Counted from the stretch's first letter, positions 41,893 to 51,401 are shown. The stretch is 64,000 nucleotides of DNA from Pelagicoccus enzymogenes (GCF_014803405.1 NZ_JACYFG010000040.1:248001-312000), one strand, 5' to 3'. Notes: generated by a model from the letters alone, not told the origin. Translations and numbers: made by a program.

Positions 41893-42960
41893 CTACCAAG
41901 CATACTGCCAACCAAGCGTCAGCGTGTCTTCGCGGTTCATGCCAACTCCATTGAGCTGCTGGTAGATCGGCTGTCCGTATTCCAAAGCCAGGCGGTGACC
42001 GCGCAAGGCTCCATCAGTCCACAGATAATTAAGGCCGACAATCGCCTCCAAAATATCCCCACCGTAATTTGCTTGGAAATGCGGCGGAGCGGAGTGGGCA
42101 TGCGGTCCATTGTAATGTCCGTCAAGCGGCCCTTCCGCAGAATACTTCAAGCGACCGGAGAGGCTCCAGGAAGCGTCCACCAACCAGCTTCCCCAAACCG
42201 AGGCATCGAGGGCATCGGATCGGCCGAAGCCAGACTCGCCCTCGTCTTCTAGGCGAATCGTTCCCAATACTTGAGCTCCCCAGCCAAAGCCTTCTCCGAG
42301 GCCTGAATAGGTCGCGCCCACCTTCGCGTCCCAAGTCCCCGATCCGAGCTGCATGCCATAAGGTTGAAAGGAAGCGTGCATCATCTCCGCCACAGAACCG
42401 GTCGGAGCGCTCAATCCGAGATTCCAGTGCATCTTCTGCTTTCCGTATTCCCAGCCCTTGACGAGAGCAGTCAGCGAGGTGTCGCCCCAGCCGGAGGTCG
42501 AGTGGCTCATGTCCATGCCGTGCCCCCCGTGGTCGTCATGCATGCCTCCCATGTCGGCGTGCGGATTCATGACCATATCCATGTCCATCTCCAGATAGTT
42601 CGTCATCAGCATCAGCGTCACGGAATCGCTCGGAGCGTACATGAAGCCGACCATGCTCATGTCCATGTCCATGCGAGTCGCGGCCGAGGAGAACCCCGCC
42701 GCAAACACCTCGTGGGAAGTCAAGGAGTTCTCGCCTTGACGATGCCCTTCCATGCTCATCGTCATGTGACGTACGGAGAGCATGTACTCCCCCCCTCTGT
42801 GGAGGTGGTCGCCCATTACGCCGATTGGCGCATGACTGTCGGCTCGGCCACTCTTGGCAGCGGACATTTGCGCTTGGGGAAACGCAGTTGCAGAAAGGCT
42901 CAAGGCCAAAGTTACGGACGCGAAGGTACGCGTGGATACACGAGAAAAAGTGTTATTCAT
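41893..42960 (-). CDS. Met/His-rich outer-membrane protein (transporter/phenol-degradation-type barrel), possibly metal-linked
   Basis: A 355-residue exported protein with signal peptide (VTLALSLSATAFPQA) and a beta-barrel pattern (YMLSVRHMTMSMEGH, VGFMYAPSDSVTLMLMTNYL, WNLGLSAPTGSVAEM, WGAQVLGTIRLED), ending aromatic (LTLGWQYAW). It is like the barrels of the phenol-MetA-degradation/transporter family. Residues about 95-155 are strikingly rich in Met, His and Asp, with MDMDMSM, EMDMDMVMNPHADMGGMHDD and HGGHGMDMSH. Such loops bind Cu(I) or Ag(I) in CusF, PcoB/CopB and similar proteins. A copper or silver role is inferred. A small Cys-containing protein gene lies 90 bp upstream. Confidence 0.8.
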   Translation of the reverse strand: MNNTFSRVSTRTFASVTLALSLSATAFPQAQMSAAKSGRADSHAPIGVMGDHLHRGGEYMLSVRHMTMSMEGHRQGENSLTSHEVFAAGFSSAATRMDMDMSMVGFMYAPSDSVTLMLMTNYLEMDMDMVMNPHADMGGMHDDHGGHGMDMSHSTSGWGDTSLTALVKGWEYGKQKMHWNLGLSAPTGSVAEMMHASFQPYGMQLGSGTWDAKVGATYSGLGEGFGWGAQVLGTIRLEDEGESGFGRSDALDASVWGSWLVDASWSLSGRLKYSAEGPLDGHYNGPHAHSAPPHFQANYGGDILEAIVGLNYLWTDGALRGHRLALEYGQPIYQQLNGVGMNREDTLTLGWQYAW

Positions 42961-43050
42961 TTAATCTGAAAGTTGAAGTAAAGATAGGAACTCTGTCTCC
43001 GCAGCATCTTCTGAATGGCGGAGGCGGGCGAATAAGGCCCTTGAAACGAT

Positions 43051-43491
43051 CTATACTTCCACTCTCGGAGGCGGCTTCGACACCTCGTCAGAACGCCCAG
43101 CGAGCAAATTTGTGCCCATTTGTTGTATACAACAAAAGCTATCACTTGGCCTTATGTTTAGGGCAAGTTCGCAGTCGTCCGCCATCACCAGAAGCTTTGC
43201 GATACCGGCCGACTCCTTCAGAGTCCCGCTCTCGCTTTGCTTCCTATTTTCCTCGCGAACGACCAAGCACACCTCACAGAGGTCTTGCCCTTCGATGCTG
43301 GAGAGCAAGGCCGCGCCCACACCACGGTCATCCAAGCGCTCCTTGGTCATGCTCGACCATGCAGCAAACTGCCCCAACAATAGCACGCTGTTCGAAAGAC
43401 TCAAACAGACCGCTATGCAGATAGCTCTGGACAGTAAAGGAAAAGGCACGGTCGAAACCCATAGACCGAGCGCCGCTTCGGTCAATCCCAA
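43051..43491 (-). CDS. Small Cys-containing, probably exported protein
   Basis: Up to 146 residues; the start is a TTG at 43491 (AGGGGTG about 10 bp upstream) or a GTG at 43452. A hydrophobic stretch (LLSRAICIAVCLSLSNSVLL) suggests a signal peptide or anchor. The mature part has LCEVCLVVREE (CxxC), DDCELAL and SFCCIQQ, so possible metal or redox cysteines. The gene lies 18 bp after the NagX-like stop and 90 bp before the Met/His-rich gene, all on the same strand. The opposite strand also has an open frame, rich in serine and less protein-like. The CxxC with a following helical segment recalls DUF2946-type small proteins near copper genes; that match is tentative. Confidence 0.5.
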   Translation of the reverse strand: MGLTEAALGLWVSTVPFPLLSRAICIAVCLSLSNSVLLLGQFAAWSSMTKERLDDRGVGAALLSSIEGQDLCEVCLVVREENRKQSESGTLKESAGIAKLLVMADDCELALNIRPSDSFCCIQQMGTNLLAGRSDEVSKPPPRVEV

Positions 43492-43509
43492 TCACCCCTG
43501 AGATTTACA

Positions 43510-44700
43510 CTAGAGCTTCACGAAAATCCGGCGCTTCCAGAGCCAATAAACCGGCAAGAACAACACGCCCACGTAAAGCAACGCATAGAGCAAAGAGGCC
43601 AATTCACCAGACATTCCAAGTCCGATCGCACCGTCCATGAAGCGCTTGCTCAGACTCGGCCAGTAGCTGGTGGAAGCGTAGAAGAACAGGGTCAGCATGC
43701 CCGAGAGGGCGTAGGCGACAACGGGATTGGAACCGAAAATCACACCCACTTGCGCCCAGCCGCGATGACGCTGGATATCTACTAGCAACAAGCAGGCTGC
43801 CAAACAGAGCGTCGACCAGCCCCCGGAAAAAAGAACGAACGAACTGCTCCACAAGTTCTTGTTGAGAGGAAAAACCCAGCTCCAGACCTCACCTGCCAGC
43901 ACCGTTACCACTCCCACGAAAAACAGCCAACTCACGCGGCGGTAAGGATCTCCAATCCCCAAAATCATAGCTCCAACCAGCATGCCAAAAATCCCCGTGC
44001 CCACCGCAGGCAAGGTGCTCAAAACTCCCTCCGGGTCCCAGGTCCGTTCCCACATGCTTCCGGGAACGAACTTTCGATCCAGCCAGGCCTGCAAGTTGGT
44101 GCCGGGCTCCAGGTTTGGGGCTAAGGCGCCTTCGCTCGCCGCCTCTACCGACACCGCCTGAGACGCCCCCAGAGCTCGTTCAACGATACCCGATTCCAAA
44201 GCTCCACGGTTCACCTCGTCAAGCGGCACCGGCACCCATTGGAGCAAGCCCCAGTATGCCAGCAAGACTCCAGCTCCCAAGCAAAACTGCTGCCGCCAAC
44301 TCGTATTCAAAAACAGGATAGCGCAAACGCCAAAGACGATAGCGATCCGCTGCAGCACCCCCACGACCCGAACCTCCTCGAAATTGAATTGCGGCCAGAG
44401 ATTCAGGAAAACGCCCAAAGCAAAGATCTTAACCACTCGCCAAAGGATTTTTCCGTAAGCGGAACGACGCTCCGCCTTCCGCTGAGACTTCCCCACATAC
44501 GCCAATGCGATCGATACGCCTACGAAGAACAGGAAGAAAGGGAAAACCATATCCGTGACTGTCACGCCATGCCAAGGGGCATGCAGCAAGGGCGCGTAGA
44601 CATGCCCCCAAGATCCGGGGCTGTTCACTACGATCATCCCGATTATGGTGAATCCGCGCAGGGCATCCAGAGAGAGGAGACGTTCTCGACTACGGTTCAT
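43510..44700 (-). CDS. NagX-like membrane acyltransferase (HGSNAT/DUF5009 family)
   Basis: A 396-residue, roughly 10-helix inner-membrane protein from the ATG at 44700; a TTG at 44718 would overlap the symporter stop. It opens with RLLSLDALRGFTIIGMIVVNSPGSW, includes HAPWHGVTVTDMVFPFFLFFVGVSIALA and ends SNPVVAYALSGMLTLFF and a final helix. This matches bacterial NagX and the transmembrane part of heparan-alpha-glucosaminide N-acetyltransferase; the LDALRGF and H/W/D residues of the first loops are family-wide. NagX genes accompany N-acetylglucosamine utilisation in proteobacteria, though the reaction is not firmly known. It is last of a five-gene GlcNAc set. Confidence 0.85.
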   Translation of the reverse strand: MNRSRERLLSLDALRGFTIIGMIVVNSPGSWGHVYAPLLHAPWHGVTVTDMVFPFFLFFVGVSIALAYVGKSQRKAERRSAYGKILWRVVKIFALGVFLNLWPQFNFEEVRVVGVLQRIAIVFGVCAILFLNTSWRQQFCLGAGVLLAYWGLLQWVPVPLDEVNRGALESGIVERALGASQAVSVEAASEGALAPNLEPGTNLQAWLDRKFVPGSMWERTWDPEGVLSTLPAVGTGIFGMLVGAMILGIGDPYRRVSWLFFVGVVTVLAGEVWSWVFPLNKNLWSSSFVLFSGGWSTLCLAACLLLVDIQRHRGWAQVGVIFGSNPVVAYALSGMLTLFFYASTSYWPSLSKRFMDGAIGLGMSGELASLLYALLYVGVLFLPVYWLWKRRIFVKL

Positions 44701-44707
44701 TGTGTAT

Positions 44708-46489
44708 TCAGTTAGCAATTACTCTCTTTAAGATATAGGCGATGCCCCCTGTCGCCAAGGCGAGCAAAGCAATGCCTAACAAGAGATTCCCATAAATCAG
44801 GTAACCCACTCCAAACAGGAAAAAGTACACCGAAAAGCTACCCACCAAAAATCCGGCGATGCCTCGCGTCAGGCTTTCGCCTTCCGCTGTCTCCGGAACG
44901 GCAATCCCCTTCTCGACCAAAGAACGGCGCACCCTTTCCCAACCAGGGCCCACTGGGCGGATCGCAAGGTAGAAGCGTTCGAGTACCTCGTCGGAACTAG
45001 CAGGCGTGAGGAAAGTCACCAGCAGCCACACCACTGTCGTAAGCGAAACGCTGGCAATCAGCTGCACGTAGCCTGCCAATGGCTCGAACCCGAGGCGTTC
45101 GTATCCAAATTCGAAGAACAGGGCCACGAAGAACGAAACGACCATTCCCGAAATCTCGGTGGCCGCATTCACCCTCCACCAAAACCAACGTAGGATGAAA
45201 ATCAACCCTGTGCCGGCCCCAATCGACAAGAGGATGTTGAAGCTCTGCATCGCGCTCTCCAGAAAAAGGGCGACCACTCCTGCCAAAACCATCAGCACCA
45301 CCGTCGACAAACGCCCGATCCGCACCAACTCCTTCTCGCTTGCTTCCGGCTTCACGAACCGCTTGTACACGTCGTTCACGACATAGGAAGACCCCCAATT
45401 CAAGTGGGTTGAAATAGTAGACATGAAGGCCGCCACCAAGGACGCCACCACCAGCCCCAAAATCCCGGCTGGCAAGAAGGCCAGCATCGCCGGATAAGCG
45501 AGGTCGTCACGAATGAAGTTTTCGTCGAGTGCGGGAAAGGCCGCTTGTAGCGATTCAAGATTCGGATACACGATGAGCGACGCCAATCCCATCAATATCC
45601 AAGGCCACGGACGTAGACCGTAATGGGCTAGATTAAAGAAGAAAGTAGCGCCGATCGCATGCCGTTCGTTCTTGGCTGACAGCATACGCTGGGCCACGTA
45701 GCCACCGCCCCCAGGCTCCGAACCGGGATACCAAACGCTCCACCATTGCACCGCAAGCGGTACGATAAAAACGGATACGACCATGGTGGAATTCGAGAAG
45801 TCCGGGAAAAGGTTTAGCTTATCGACGACATTTGGATGCGTCAGCAATCCGCTCAAACCTCCCACTTCCGGCATCCCCACAATCAGAGAAGTCGCCCAAA
45901 TCGACCCCAGCATCGCGATGCCAAACTGGATAAAGTCCGTTATCAAAACGCCTCGCAGCCCTCCTAGAGAACTGTAGACAACGGTGATCGAGGACGCGAC
46001 CAGCAGCGTCTCAATCGGTGAGAGCCCCAAGGCGACTCCCCCTAGCTTGATGCCTGCCAAGCAGACGTTGGCCATGATCATGACATTGAAGAAGACACCG
46101 AGATAGACCGCGCGAAATCCACGCAAGAACGCTGCCGACTTCCCGCTGTAGCGAAGCTCGTAAAACTCCAAGTCAGTAGAGACCTTGGAGCGACGCCACA
46201 GCCGGGCGTAAACGAAAACGGTAAGCATCCCCGTCAGCAGAAAAGCCCACCAAACCCAGTTCCCCGCGACTCCATCTTGCCGCACGATCCCGGTAACGAG
46301 GTTCGGCGTATCGATCGCAAAGGTGGTGGCCACCATGGATACACCCAAGAGCCACCAGGGCATGCTGCGGCCGGACAGGAAGTACTCGGAGGAGGACTTT
46401 CCCGCTCGCCGCGAAACAACGAGGCCAATCGACAGGGATATAACAAAGAAAAGGACGATAATAATCCAATCAAGTGGGGATAGGGACAT
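44708..46489 (-). CDS. Sodium:solute symporter (SGLT-like), probably for an amino sugar
   Basis: A 593-residue SSS-family inner-membrane protein with about 14 helices. Features are DWIIIVLFFVISLSIGLVVSRRAG, EYFLSGRSMPWWLLGVSMVATTFAIDTPNLVTG, GGLRGVLITDFIQFGIAM, YPGSEPGGGGYVAQRML and SLVAAFMSTISTHLNWGSSYVVNDVY (sodium-site serines). A C-terminal extension with two more helices is usual for the longer sugar-type members. Its place between NagX-like and GH20 genes indicates GlcNAc or chitobiose, or possibly free glucosamine. Confidence 0.88.
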   Translation of the reverse strand: MSLSPLDWIIIVLFFVISLSIGLVVSRRAGKSSSEYFLSGRSMPWWLLGVSMVATTFAIDTPNLVTGIVRQDGVAGNWVWWAFLLTGMLTVFVYARLWRRSKVSTDLEFYELRYSGKSAAFLRGFRAVYLGVFFNVMIMANVCLAGIKLGGVALGLSPIETLLVASSITVVYSSLGGLRGVLITDFIQFGIAMLGSIWATSLIVGMPEVGGLSGLLTHPNVVDKLNLFPDFSNSTMVVSVFIVPLAVQWWSVWYPGSEPGGGGYVAQRMLSAKNERHAIGATFFFNLAHYGLRPWPWILMGLASLIVYPNLESLQAAFPALDENFIRDDLAYPAMLAFLPAGILGLVVASLVAAFMSTISTHLNWGSSYVVNDVYKRFVKPEASEKELVRIGRLSTVVLMVLAGVVALFLESAMQSFNILLSIGAGTGLIFILRWFWWRVNAATEISGMVVSFFVALFFEFGYERLGFEPLAGYVQLIASVSLTTVVWLLVTFLTPASSDEVLERFYLAIRPVGPGWERVRRSLVEKGIAVPETAEGESLTRGIAGFLVGSFSVYFFLFGVGYLIYGNLLLGIALLALATGGIAYILKRVIAN

Positions 46490-46567
46490 AAGCTTTTAGG
46501 GGCAGGTTTTGGAGGTAGGAAAACGGTAGGACGACTGCCACGTCGCCCGCGATGCAAAATCAAGACT

Positions 46568-48583
46568 TCACTTCTCAAGTAATCGCTCGACCCCATCTAC
46601 GACTTGCAGCTCTACTTTTGCGACCGGTTCGCGAGCTCGCTCTAGGACCGGTGCAGCGTCTGGCGACTCGCCGCCCATCGCCGCAAGGCCTAGCGTCGCC
46701 AGGTCTCTCAACGCTTCCGACAAGGGTAACGCTTCGCGAAGCGCAGGGGAACGATCGGCCAAACGGGCAAAGGAGGCATGGTTCGTACGCCAAACATTCA
46801 ACATGCTTTCAACCGCGGCCTTGTCCGCGGCATGCCCTGTCTCGAGGTAGGCATCGACCAGCGCTCTGAAGCGGCGAGCATCTTTCGCGTCAGCCACCGC
46901 GACGTCAGGCAACAAGGTATAGGGCGAAAAAGAACGGTAGCTCAAATCCGCATTGCGGCGGTAGATCTTGAGCGGCTCGACCACATCCGCTAGAACTCGT
47001 AGAGCCTCTATATCGTAGCCACCCGCCAAACGGCGCATCATCATGTCGCGGTTCTTGATATGGGTCAGGCCCAATTCTTCGAGCTGCAGAGCAATAGTAT
47101 CCAACCTTCGGTACATATCCTCAACATCTCGAATCGAAGCGTCCGACCAAAGCCGTTCGGCAATGGCAGCCGTGCGCGGCCAAATGCGCGAATCCACTGT
47201 TTCCAAGGTCACGTGCTCGCTCCACATCGTCGCTTCCCCACCGTAGACACGGGCGCGTTCCTCTTCGTCCAGGTCGATATCGGAAGGGAGCGGATCTACC
47301 AAGTAGTGTTCACTAGCCGGCTGCATCAAGTCGATATAGTAGCCATTGGACAAGATACTCGCGTATCCTTGCTTAGCGGCCGCCTCCATCGAGTCGCGTC
47401 CCCTCCAAGAGTGGATCATTATATTGGTCGGCATGGTCGGCTGCAAAATCTCGTCCCAGCCAACCATTTTCTTGTCGAGCTTCTCCAGGATGGTCAGCAG
47501 ACGCTTGTTGAAAAAGCTCTGCAGCTCGTGGTTGTCCGCGATGCCGCGTTCCTTCATGAAAGCCTGAATGTGTTCAGCCTGGTCCCAGTGGTGGCCCTCG
47601 TTTTCATCGCCACCGATATGGAAGTACTCATCCGGAAAGATAGCTGCCATCTCCGTAAAGACTGCCTCCAACACTTCGTATACCCGTTCCTTGGTCGGAT
47701 CCAAAGTCGGGTCGAAAATCCCCCAGCCCCGCTCGATCTCATAAGGCCCTGGCAAGCTTGCCAGCTCCGGATGCCCAACCAACCAAGCAGTCGCGTGCCC
47801 AGGAACATCAAATTCTGGATACACGCGAATTCCCCTGTCTGCAGCGTAGGCAACGATCTCGCGCATCTCATCTTGCGTGTAGTACATTCCATCCGATCCC
47901 ATTTCATGCAATTTCGGGAAGCTCTTGATCTCAGCTCGGAACCCCTGGTCCTCGGTCAAGTGCCAATGCATTACATTCATCTTCACCGCAGCCATTCCAT
48001 CCAAGTTGCGCTTGATCAAATCCAGCGGCATGAAGTGACGAGCCGAGTCGATCATCAAGCCCCTCCAGGGGAATCGAGGGGAATCTTCGATTCTGGAAAC
48101 GGGAAAGTAATAACCTTGCTCGTCGGCCGACAAGAGCTGCAACAGCGTTTCCAAACCGTGCATCGCACCTAGATCCGTCTCCGCGCTCAAGCGCACAATC
48201 CCCGCTTCCACGGAGAGGAAGTAAGTCTCGTCCTCGCCCAGCTTGACCTCCCCCGGACGTTTGACAGAGATTTCGAGGCCAACCGACTCCAAGGTCTCAC
48301 CTTTCTCGACGTAGTCTTGGGGCAGGAACAAACCCGTCCGTTGGTCCAAGCGGCGCAGGAAGCGACTGGCCGCTCCGTACAACCGATCGTCAGGTTGGCC
48401 ACTAACCTTCACGGCGAACGATTTTTCGATGCGAAAGCGGCCCTCTCCTACCATTACCTTCTGGGGAATCGGCAGCAAACGGGAGAAGGCCTCTTCGCTC
48501 TCCAACACGCTTGCCGTCCCCGTAATGTTCCCTCCCATGATCGTTACTGCTGCCACTATTTGAAAAATTCGCTTAGCCTTCAT
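46568..48583 (-). CDS. Beta-N-acetylhexosaminidase (GH20)
   Basis: A 671-residue enzyme with an N-terminal signal (IFQIVAAVTIMGGNITGTAS), an alpha/beta GH20b domain (about 30-150) and the catalytic TIM barrel from FPWRGLMIDSARHFMP. The assisting Asp326 and acid/base Glu327 lie in FHIGGDENEG, with VYPEFDVPGHATAW and MVGWDEIL lining the site. It cleaves terminal GlcNAc/GalNAc by substrate-assisted catalysis, releasing GlcNAc from chitooligosaccharides or glycans in the periplasm. A C-terminal helical stretch of about 130 residues completes the protein. It is 78 bp from the symporter and 2 bp after the PIG-L deacetylase gene. Confidence 0.95.
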   Translation of the reverse strand: MKAKRIFQIVAAVTIMGGNITGTASVLESEEAFSRLLPIPQKVMVGEGRFRIEKSFAVKVSGQPDDRLYGAASRFLRRLDQRTGLFLPQDYVEKGETLESVGLEISVKRPGEVKLGEDETYFLSVEAGIVRLSAETDLGAMHGLETLLQLLSADEQGYYFPVSRIEDSPRFPWRGLMIDSARHFMPLDLIKRNLDGMAAVKMNVMHWHLTEDQGFRAEIKSFPKLHEMGSDGMYYTQDEMREIVAYAADRGIRVYPEFDVPGHATAWLVGHPELASLPGPYEIERGWGIFDPTLDPTKERVYEVLEAVFTEMAAIFPDEYFHIGGDENEGHHWDQAEHIQAFMKERGIADNHELQSFFNKRLLTILEKLDKKMVGWDEILQPTMPTNIMIHSWRGRDSMEAAAKQGYASILSNGYYIDLMQPASEHYLVDPLPSDIDLDEEERARVYGGEATMWSEHVTLETVDSRIWPRTAAIAERLWSDASIRDVEDMYRRLDTIALQLEELGLTHIKNRDMMMRRLAGGYDIEALRVLADVVEPLKIYRRNADLSYRSFSPYTLLPDVAVADAKDARRFRALVDAYLETGHAADKAAVESMLNVWRTNHASFARLADRSPALREALPLSEALRDLATLGLAAMGGESPDAAPVLERAREPVAKVELQVVDGVERLLEK

Positions 48584-48585
48584 AG

Positions 48586-49422
48586 TTACCTAACCATTTT
48601 TTGGATACGCTCGAGCACATCCGATTTGAATCGATCCAAATGCCCACTGACAAAGTCGGCGACACTCAGGTTTTCGTTTTCCAGCAATGGACTAAGGTCC
48701 ATGGCGAAAGTGTAGCCGCTCACTTCGTCGACGGAGTGGGACTGATAAAAGGTCGCGTTGGCATGGCGACGCCCCAGCGTGGCGTTCACATAATCTTTCC
48801 CTCCCGCAACTTGCGACTCGAATATCGCGACCAAGTCCCGAGCGAGAATTGGGTGGGCGTCGACAGGCAATGCGATTTTGCGCTCGTCGTCCAGCCAATC
48901 CAAGTCGCGCCATACTTCGCAGCCATAGACACGTTCTGGACGAGCTTCCACAGGCAAGCGTCTCAAGGCTTCCAAACAACGGGCCAGCACCGCGATATGG
49001 GTGTCGTGCTTGTCGGCTGGATTATGGAGGTACAAAGTGTGCGGTCGGCAGGCATCGAGCAACTCATAGAGCTCGTCTACTAAGCCAGTCGCAGCCTCCG
49101 CGTCTTTCACCACCCGGCTCGGAATCCCCAGCTGAGCCTGGAAAGAATAACCTCCCATTTTAGCCGCCCGATTCTGCTCGCGATGGCGCACTTCCTTCAT
49201 CTGGTCGTCCGTGTAATCTCGATACGCTCCCTCTCGAGCGCTCCCGCCACCATCCGTCACCGTAACACCTGCGAACCAGTTCGAAGCGGAACGATAGCAG
49301 GTTGCGATCCCATGGTAGGCGAAGATTTCCAGATCGTCCTGGTGGGCCCCAATGCCCATGTGAGTGACGCGCGATTGGGCGGCCTGCAGGCTCACGCCAT
49401 CCGGTATAAAGTGCTTTTCCAT
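48586..49422 (-). CDS. PIG-L family N-acetyl-sugar deacetylase
   Basis: A 278-residue zinc deacetylase of the LmbE/PIG-L family. The metal motif is GIGAHQDDLE with His27, Asp29 and Asp30 present (Pro of the usual AHPDD replaced by Gln28), plus THIAVLARCLEAL and the later metal His region (YLHNPADKHDTH). An intact site suggests real activity. There is no signal peptide. It is placed between GH20 and the NagB fusion, where nagA would be expected. It could therefore deacetylate GlcNAc or GlcNAc-6-phosphate, which is inference. The stop is 2 bp before the GH20 gene. Confidence 0.9.
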   Translation of the reverse strand: MEKHFIPDGVSLQAAQSRVTHMGIGAHQDDLEIFAYHGIATCYRSASNWFAGVTVTDGGGSAREGAYRDYTDDQMKEVRHREQNRAAKMGGYSFQAQLGIPSRVVKDAEAATGLVDELYELLDACRPHTLYLHNPADKHDTHIAVLARCLEALRRLPVEARPERVYGCEVWRDLDWLDDERKIALPVDAHPILARDLVAIFESQVAGGKDYVNATLGRRHANATFYQSHSVDEVSGYTFAMDLSPLLENENLSVADFVSGHLDRFKSDVLERIQKMVR

Positions 49423-49426
49423 AGAA

Positions 49427-51328
49427 CTACTTGCTTGCGCCTTTCACCGTGCTCCAGCGAACAAAACATTCGATCGCCTCGTATTCCGCGAGTCCCAGCT
49501 TGTCGTAGAGAACCGCCGTGCCTCGATTTCTTTCAACGGCCTGCTCCCACGCCTCGCTTTGGTCCGCATTCATGGAAGGCAGTTGGCTGCGTTGGGAGCG
49601 GTGCTGGTAGATCGCTTGAGCTTTGGCCTTAACCTCGTCCGGACTGCAAGGAACTGCCATCTCTACTTGATGAATATCCCATTCTCGGCCATCGCTTCGA
49701 TACAACCAAACATAACAATCCTTGTACCAAGGTTCCGAAGAAAAGCTCCGTATCGCGTTCTCGAATACTGAGAAGCTCTTGGCCTGCACCGAACTGGGAT
49801 CCGCAGCCTCTCCAGTTACGAAGATTTGATGCGGCTTGATTTCGTCAATCAACCTAGACATGGCAGCCACATCCTCCTCCCCGACTTCAAAACGGCGGTA
49901 GCGTCCCTTTTCGTAAAAAGGCAAATCCAAAAATCGGATACAGCTTTTCGACAAGCCGCACATTTCTAGGGACGCTCTAGCCTCGTTGCGCCGCAGGTAG
50001 GACTTGAAAGTACGAAGCCTTGGAGAATCTTCCGAAAAGGCGCCTTTTTCCTCCAGTTCCCGCAATACGTCCGATGCAATTGCGGAATCCCCCGCCTCCA
50101 GCATCAAGTCCGCAGCCCAATTCGCTTCCTCGTCCGGCACTCCTAAACTACCCGAAGTCAGGTAAGCAACCGTGACCTCGTGACCATGAGCAACCAAGCG
50201 ACTCAGCGTCGCCGCCATCGCCAGCACGTCATCCTGCGGCTCCGGACTCAGTACCAACACACGCTTGCGAGCGGGCAAAGCTCGCTCGGGCCGGTAGGTG
50301 TCGTCCGCGTCCGGCTTGCCGCCCGGCCATCCCGTGATGGTGTGCTGCACCTCGTTGAAAACGCGAATGTTCAATCCATAGGCCGGCCCCTGCTCCGTAA
50401 CCAGCTCCGAAAGACCGTTCTCCTGATAGTCCTTGTCGACGAGCTTGAGCAAGGGCTTGCCCAGCTTGAGCGAAAGGTGCGTCACCGATTCCCTCGCTAG
50501 CTCGGGCGTCCATTCCGGAAAGCCGACCAGCCACGGGTACTTGTTGCGAGTCAACTCCGACGCCGAAGCTGTATCCAATATAAAATACGCATTGCTGTGG
50601 GCCTGCAGGAAGCTGGCCGGCAGGCTCTCGACCGGAGCGTCTTCCACCGCTGCCTTGATCACCTCTGCTTTGGAGCGTCCCCAAGCGAGCAGGTACACTT
50701 TCCGAGCATCCATGATGGTCCCTACCCCCATGGTCACGGCGTAGCGCGGCACATTGTGCTCACCTTGGAAATCGCGGGCAGCATCCAAGCGGGTCAAGCG
50801 GTCTAAGGTCACCAAGCGCGTCCTCGAGTGCGGTCCAGAACCGGGTTCGTTGAATCCAATGTGGCCGGTTCGCCCAATGCCCAGAATCTGCACGTCGATG
50901 CCTCCGCAGGCCTCGATCTTCTCCTCGTACGCTTGGCATGCCTCGAATACCTCCTCGCGAGCGACCGCGCCCTGAGGGATATTGATCTGCGCCTCCGGCA
51001 TGTCGATATGGTCAAACAACTGCTCGCGCATGAAGCGGTGGTAGCTCTCTGGATGGCGGCTCTCGATTCCAAAATACTCGTCTAGGTTGAAGCTGGTCAC
51101 ATTCGCAAAGCTCAGCCCCTCTTCCCGATGCATCCTCACTAACTCCCGATAGAGAGGCACTGGAGTCGAACCCGTCGCCAGACCGAGCACAAAAGACTTC
51201 CCCTCCGCTTGCCGCGCTCGAATCGCCTCCGCGATTTCCTTCGCCACCTCGCACACCGCGAGGCTCGCGTCTTCGAAGACCTTGGTAGGGATCCTTTCGT
51301 ACAATTCCTGTCCGCTTGGTTCACTCAT
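49427..51328 (-). CDS. nagB: Glucosamine-6-phosphate deaminase fused to a degenerate PIG-L domain
   Basis: A 633-residue protein from the ATG at 51328 (MSEPSGQELYERIP); the frame upstream is not homologous. The N-terminal ~260 residues are NagB: FVLGLATGSTPVPLYRELVR, TSFNLDEYFG, GIGRTGHIGFNEPGS (base Asp/His region) and TMGVGTIMDARKVYLLAWG. A linker has AHSNAYFILDTASASELTRNKYP. The C-terminal half is PIG-L-like, but its motif reads VLSPEPQDDVLAMA: metal His becomes Glu363 and the base Asp becomes Gln365. That half is probably non-catalytic. NagB turns glucosamine-6-P into fructose-6-P and ammonia. Similar NagB+PIG-L fusions of about 640 residues occur in Bacteroidetes. It is the first gene of the operon, divergent from AraC. 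Confidence 0.92.
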   Translation of the reverse strand: MSEPSGQELYERIPTKVFEDASLAVCEVAKEIAEAIRARQAEGKSFVLGLATGSTPVPLYRELVRMHREEGLSFANVTSFNLDEYFGIESRHPESYHRFMREQLFDHIDMPEAQINIPQGAVAREEVFEACQAYEEKIEACGGIDVQILGIGRTGHIGFNEPGSGPHSRTRLVTLDRLTRLDAARDFQGEHNVPRYAVTMGVGTIMDARKVYLLAWGRSKAEVIKAAVEDAPVESLPASFLQAHSNAYFILDTASASELTRNKYPWLVGFPEWTPELARESVTHLSLKLGKPLLKLVDKDYQENGLSELVTEQGPAYGLNIRVFNEVQHTITGWPGGKPDADDTYRPERALPARKRVLVLSPEPQDDVLAMAATLSRLVAHGHEVTVAYLTSGSLGVPDEEANWAADLMLEAGDSAIASDVLRELEEKGAFSEDSPRLRTFKSYLRRNEARASLEMCGLSKSCIRFLDLPFYEKGRYRRFEVGEEDVAAMSRLIDEIKPHQIFVTGEAADPSSVQAKSFSVFENAIRSFSSEPWYKDCYVWLYRSDGREWDIHQVEMAVPCSPDEVKAKAQAIYQHRSQRSQLPSMNADQSEAWEQAVERNRGTAVLYDKLGLAEYEAIECFVRWSTVKGASK

Positions 51329-51401
51329 ATAAATCAGGGGTAGAGTTGGGATGAGGGCGAAATGAGGTAAGCTGTCTAAAAGGATAACACCTAGAACGGT
51401 G

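Noticed and set aside
43112-43501. Plus-strand gene opposite the small Cys-containing gene
   Set aside because: Serine-rich and without a domain, while the minus-strand frame has a signal-like stretch and fits the operon direction.
44708-46489. Symporter as a sialic acid transporter
   Set aside because: No sialate lyase, kinase or epimerase nearby; the hexosamine genes around it favour GlcNAc.
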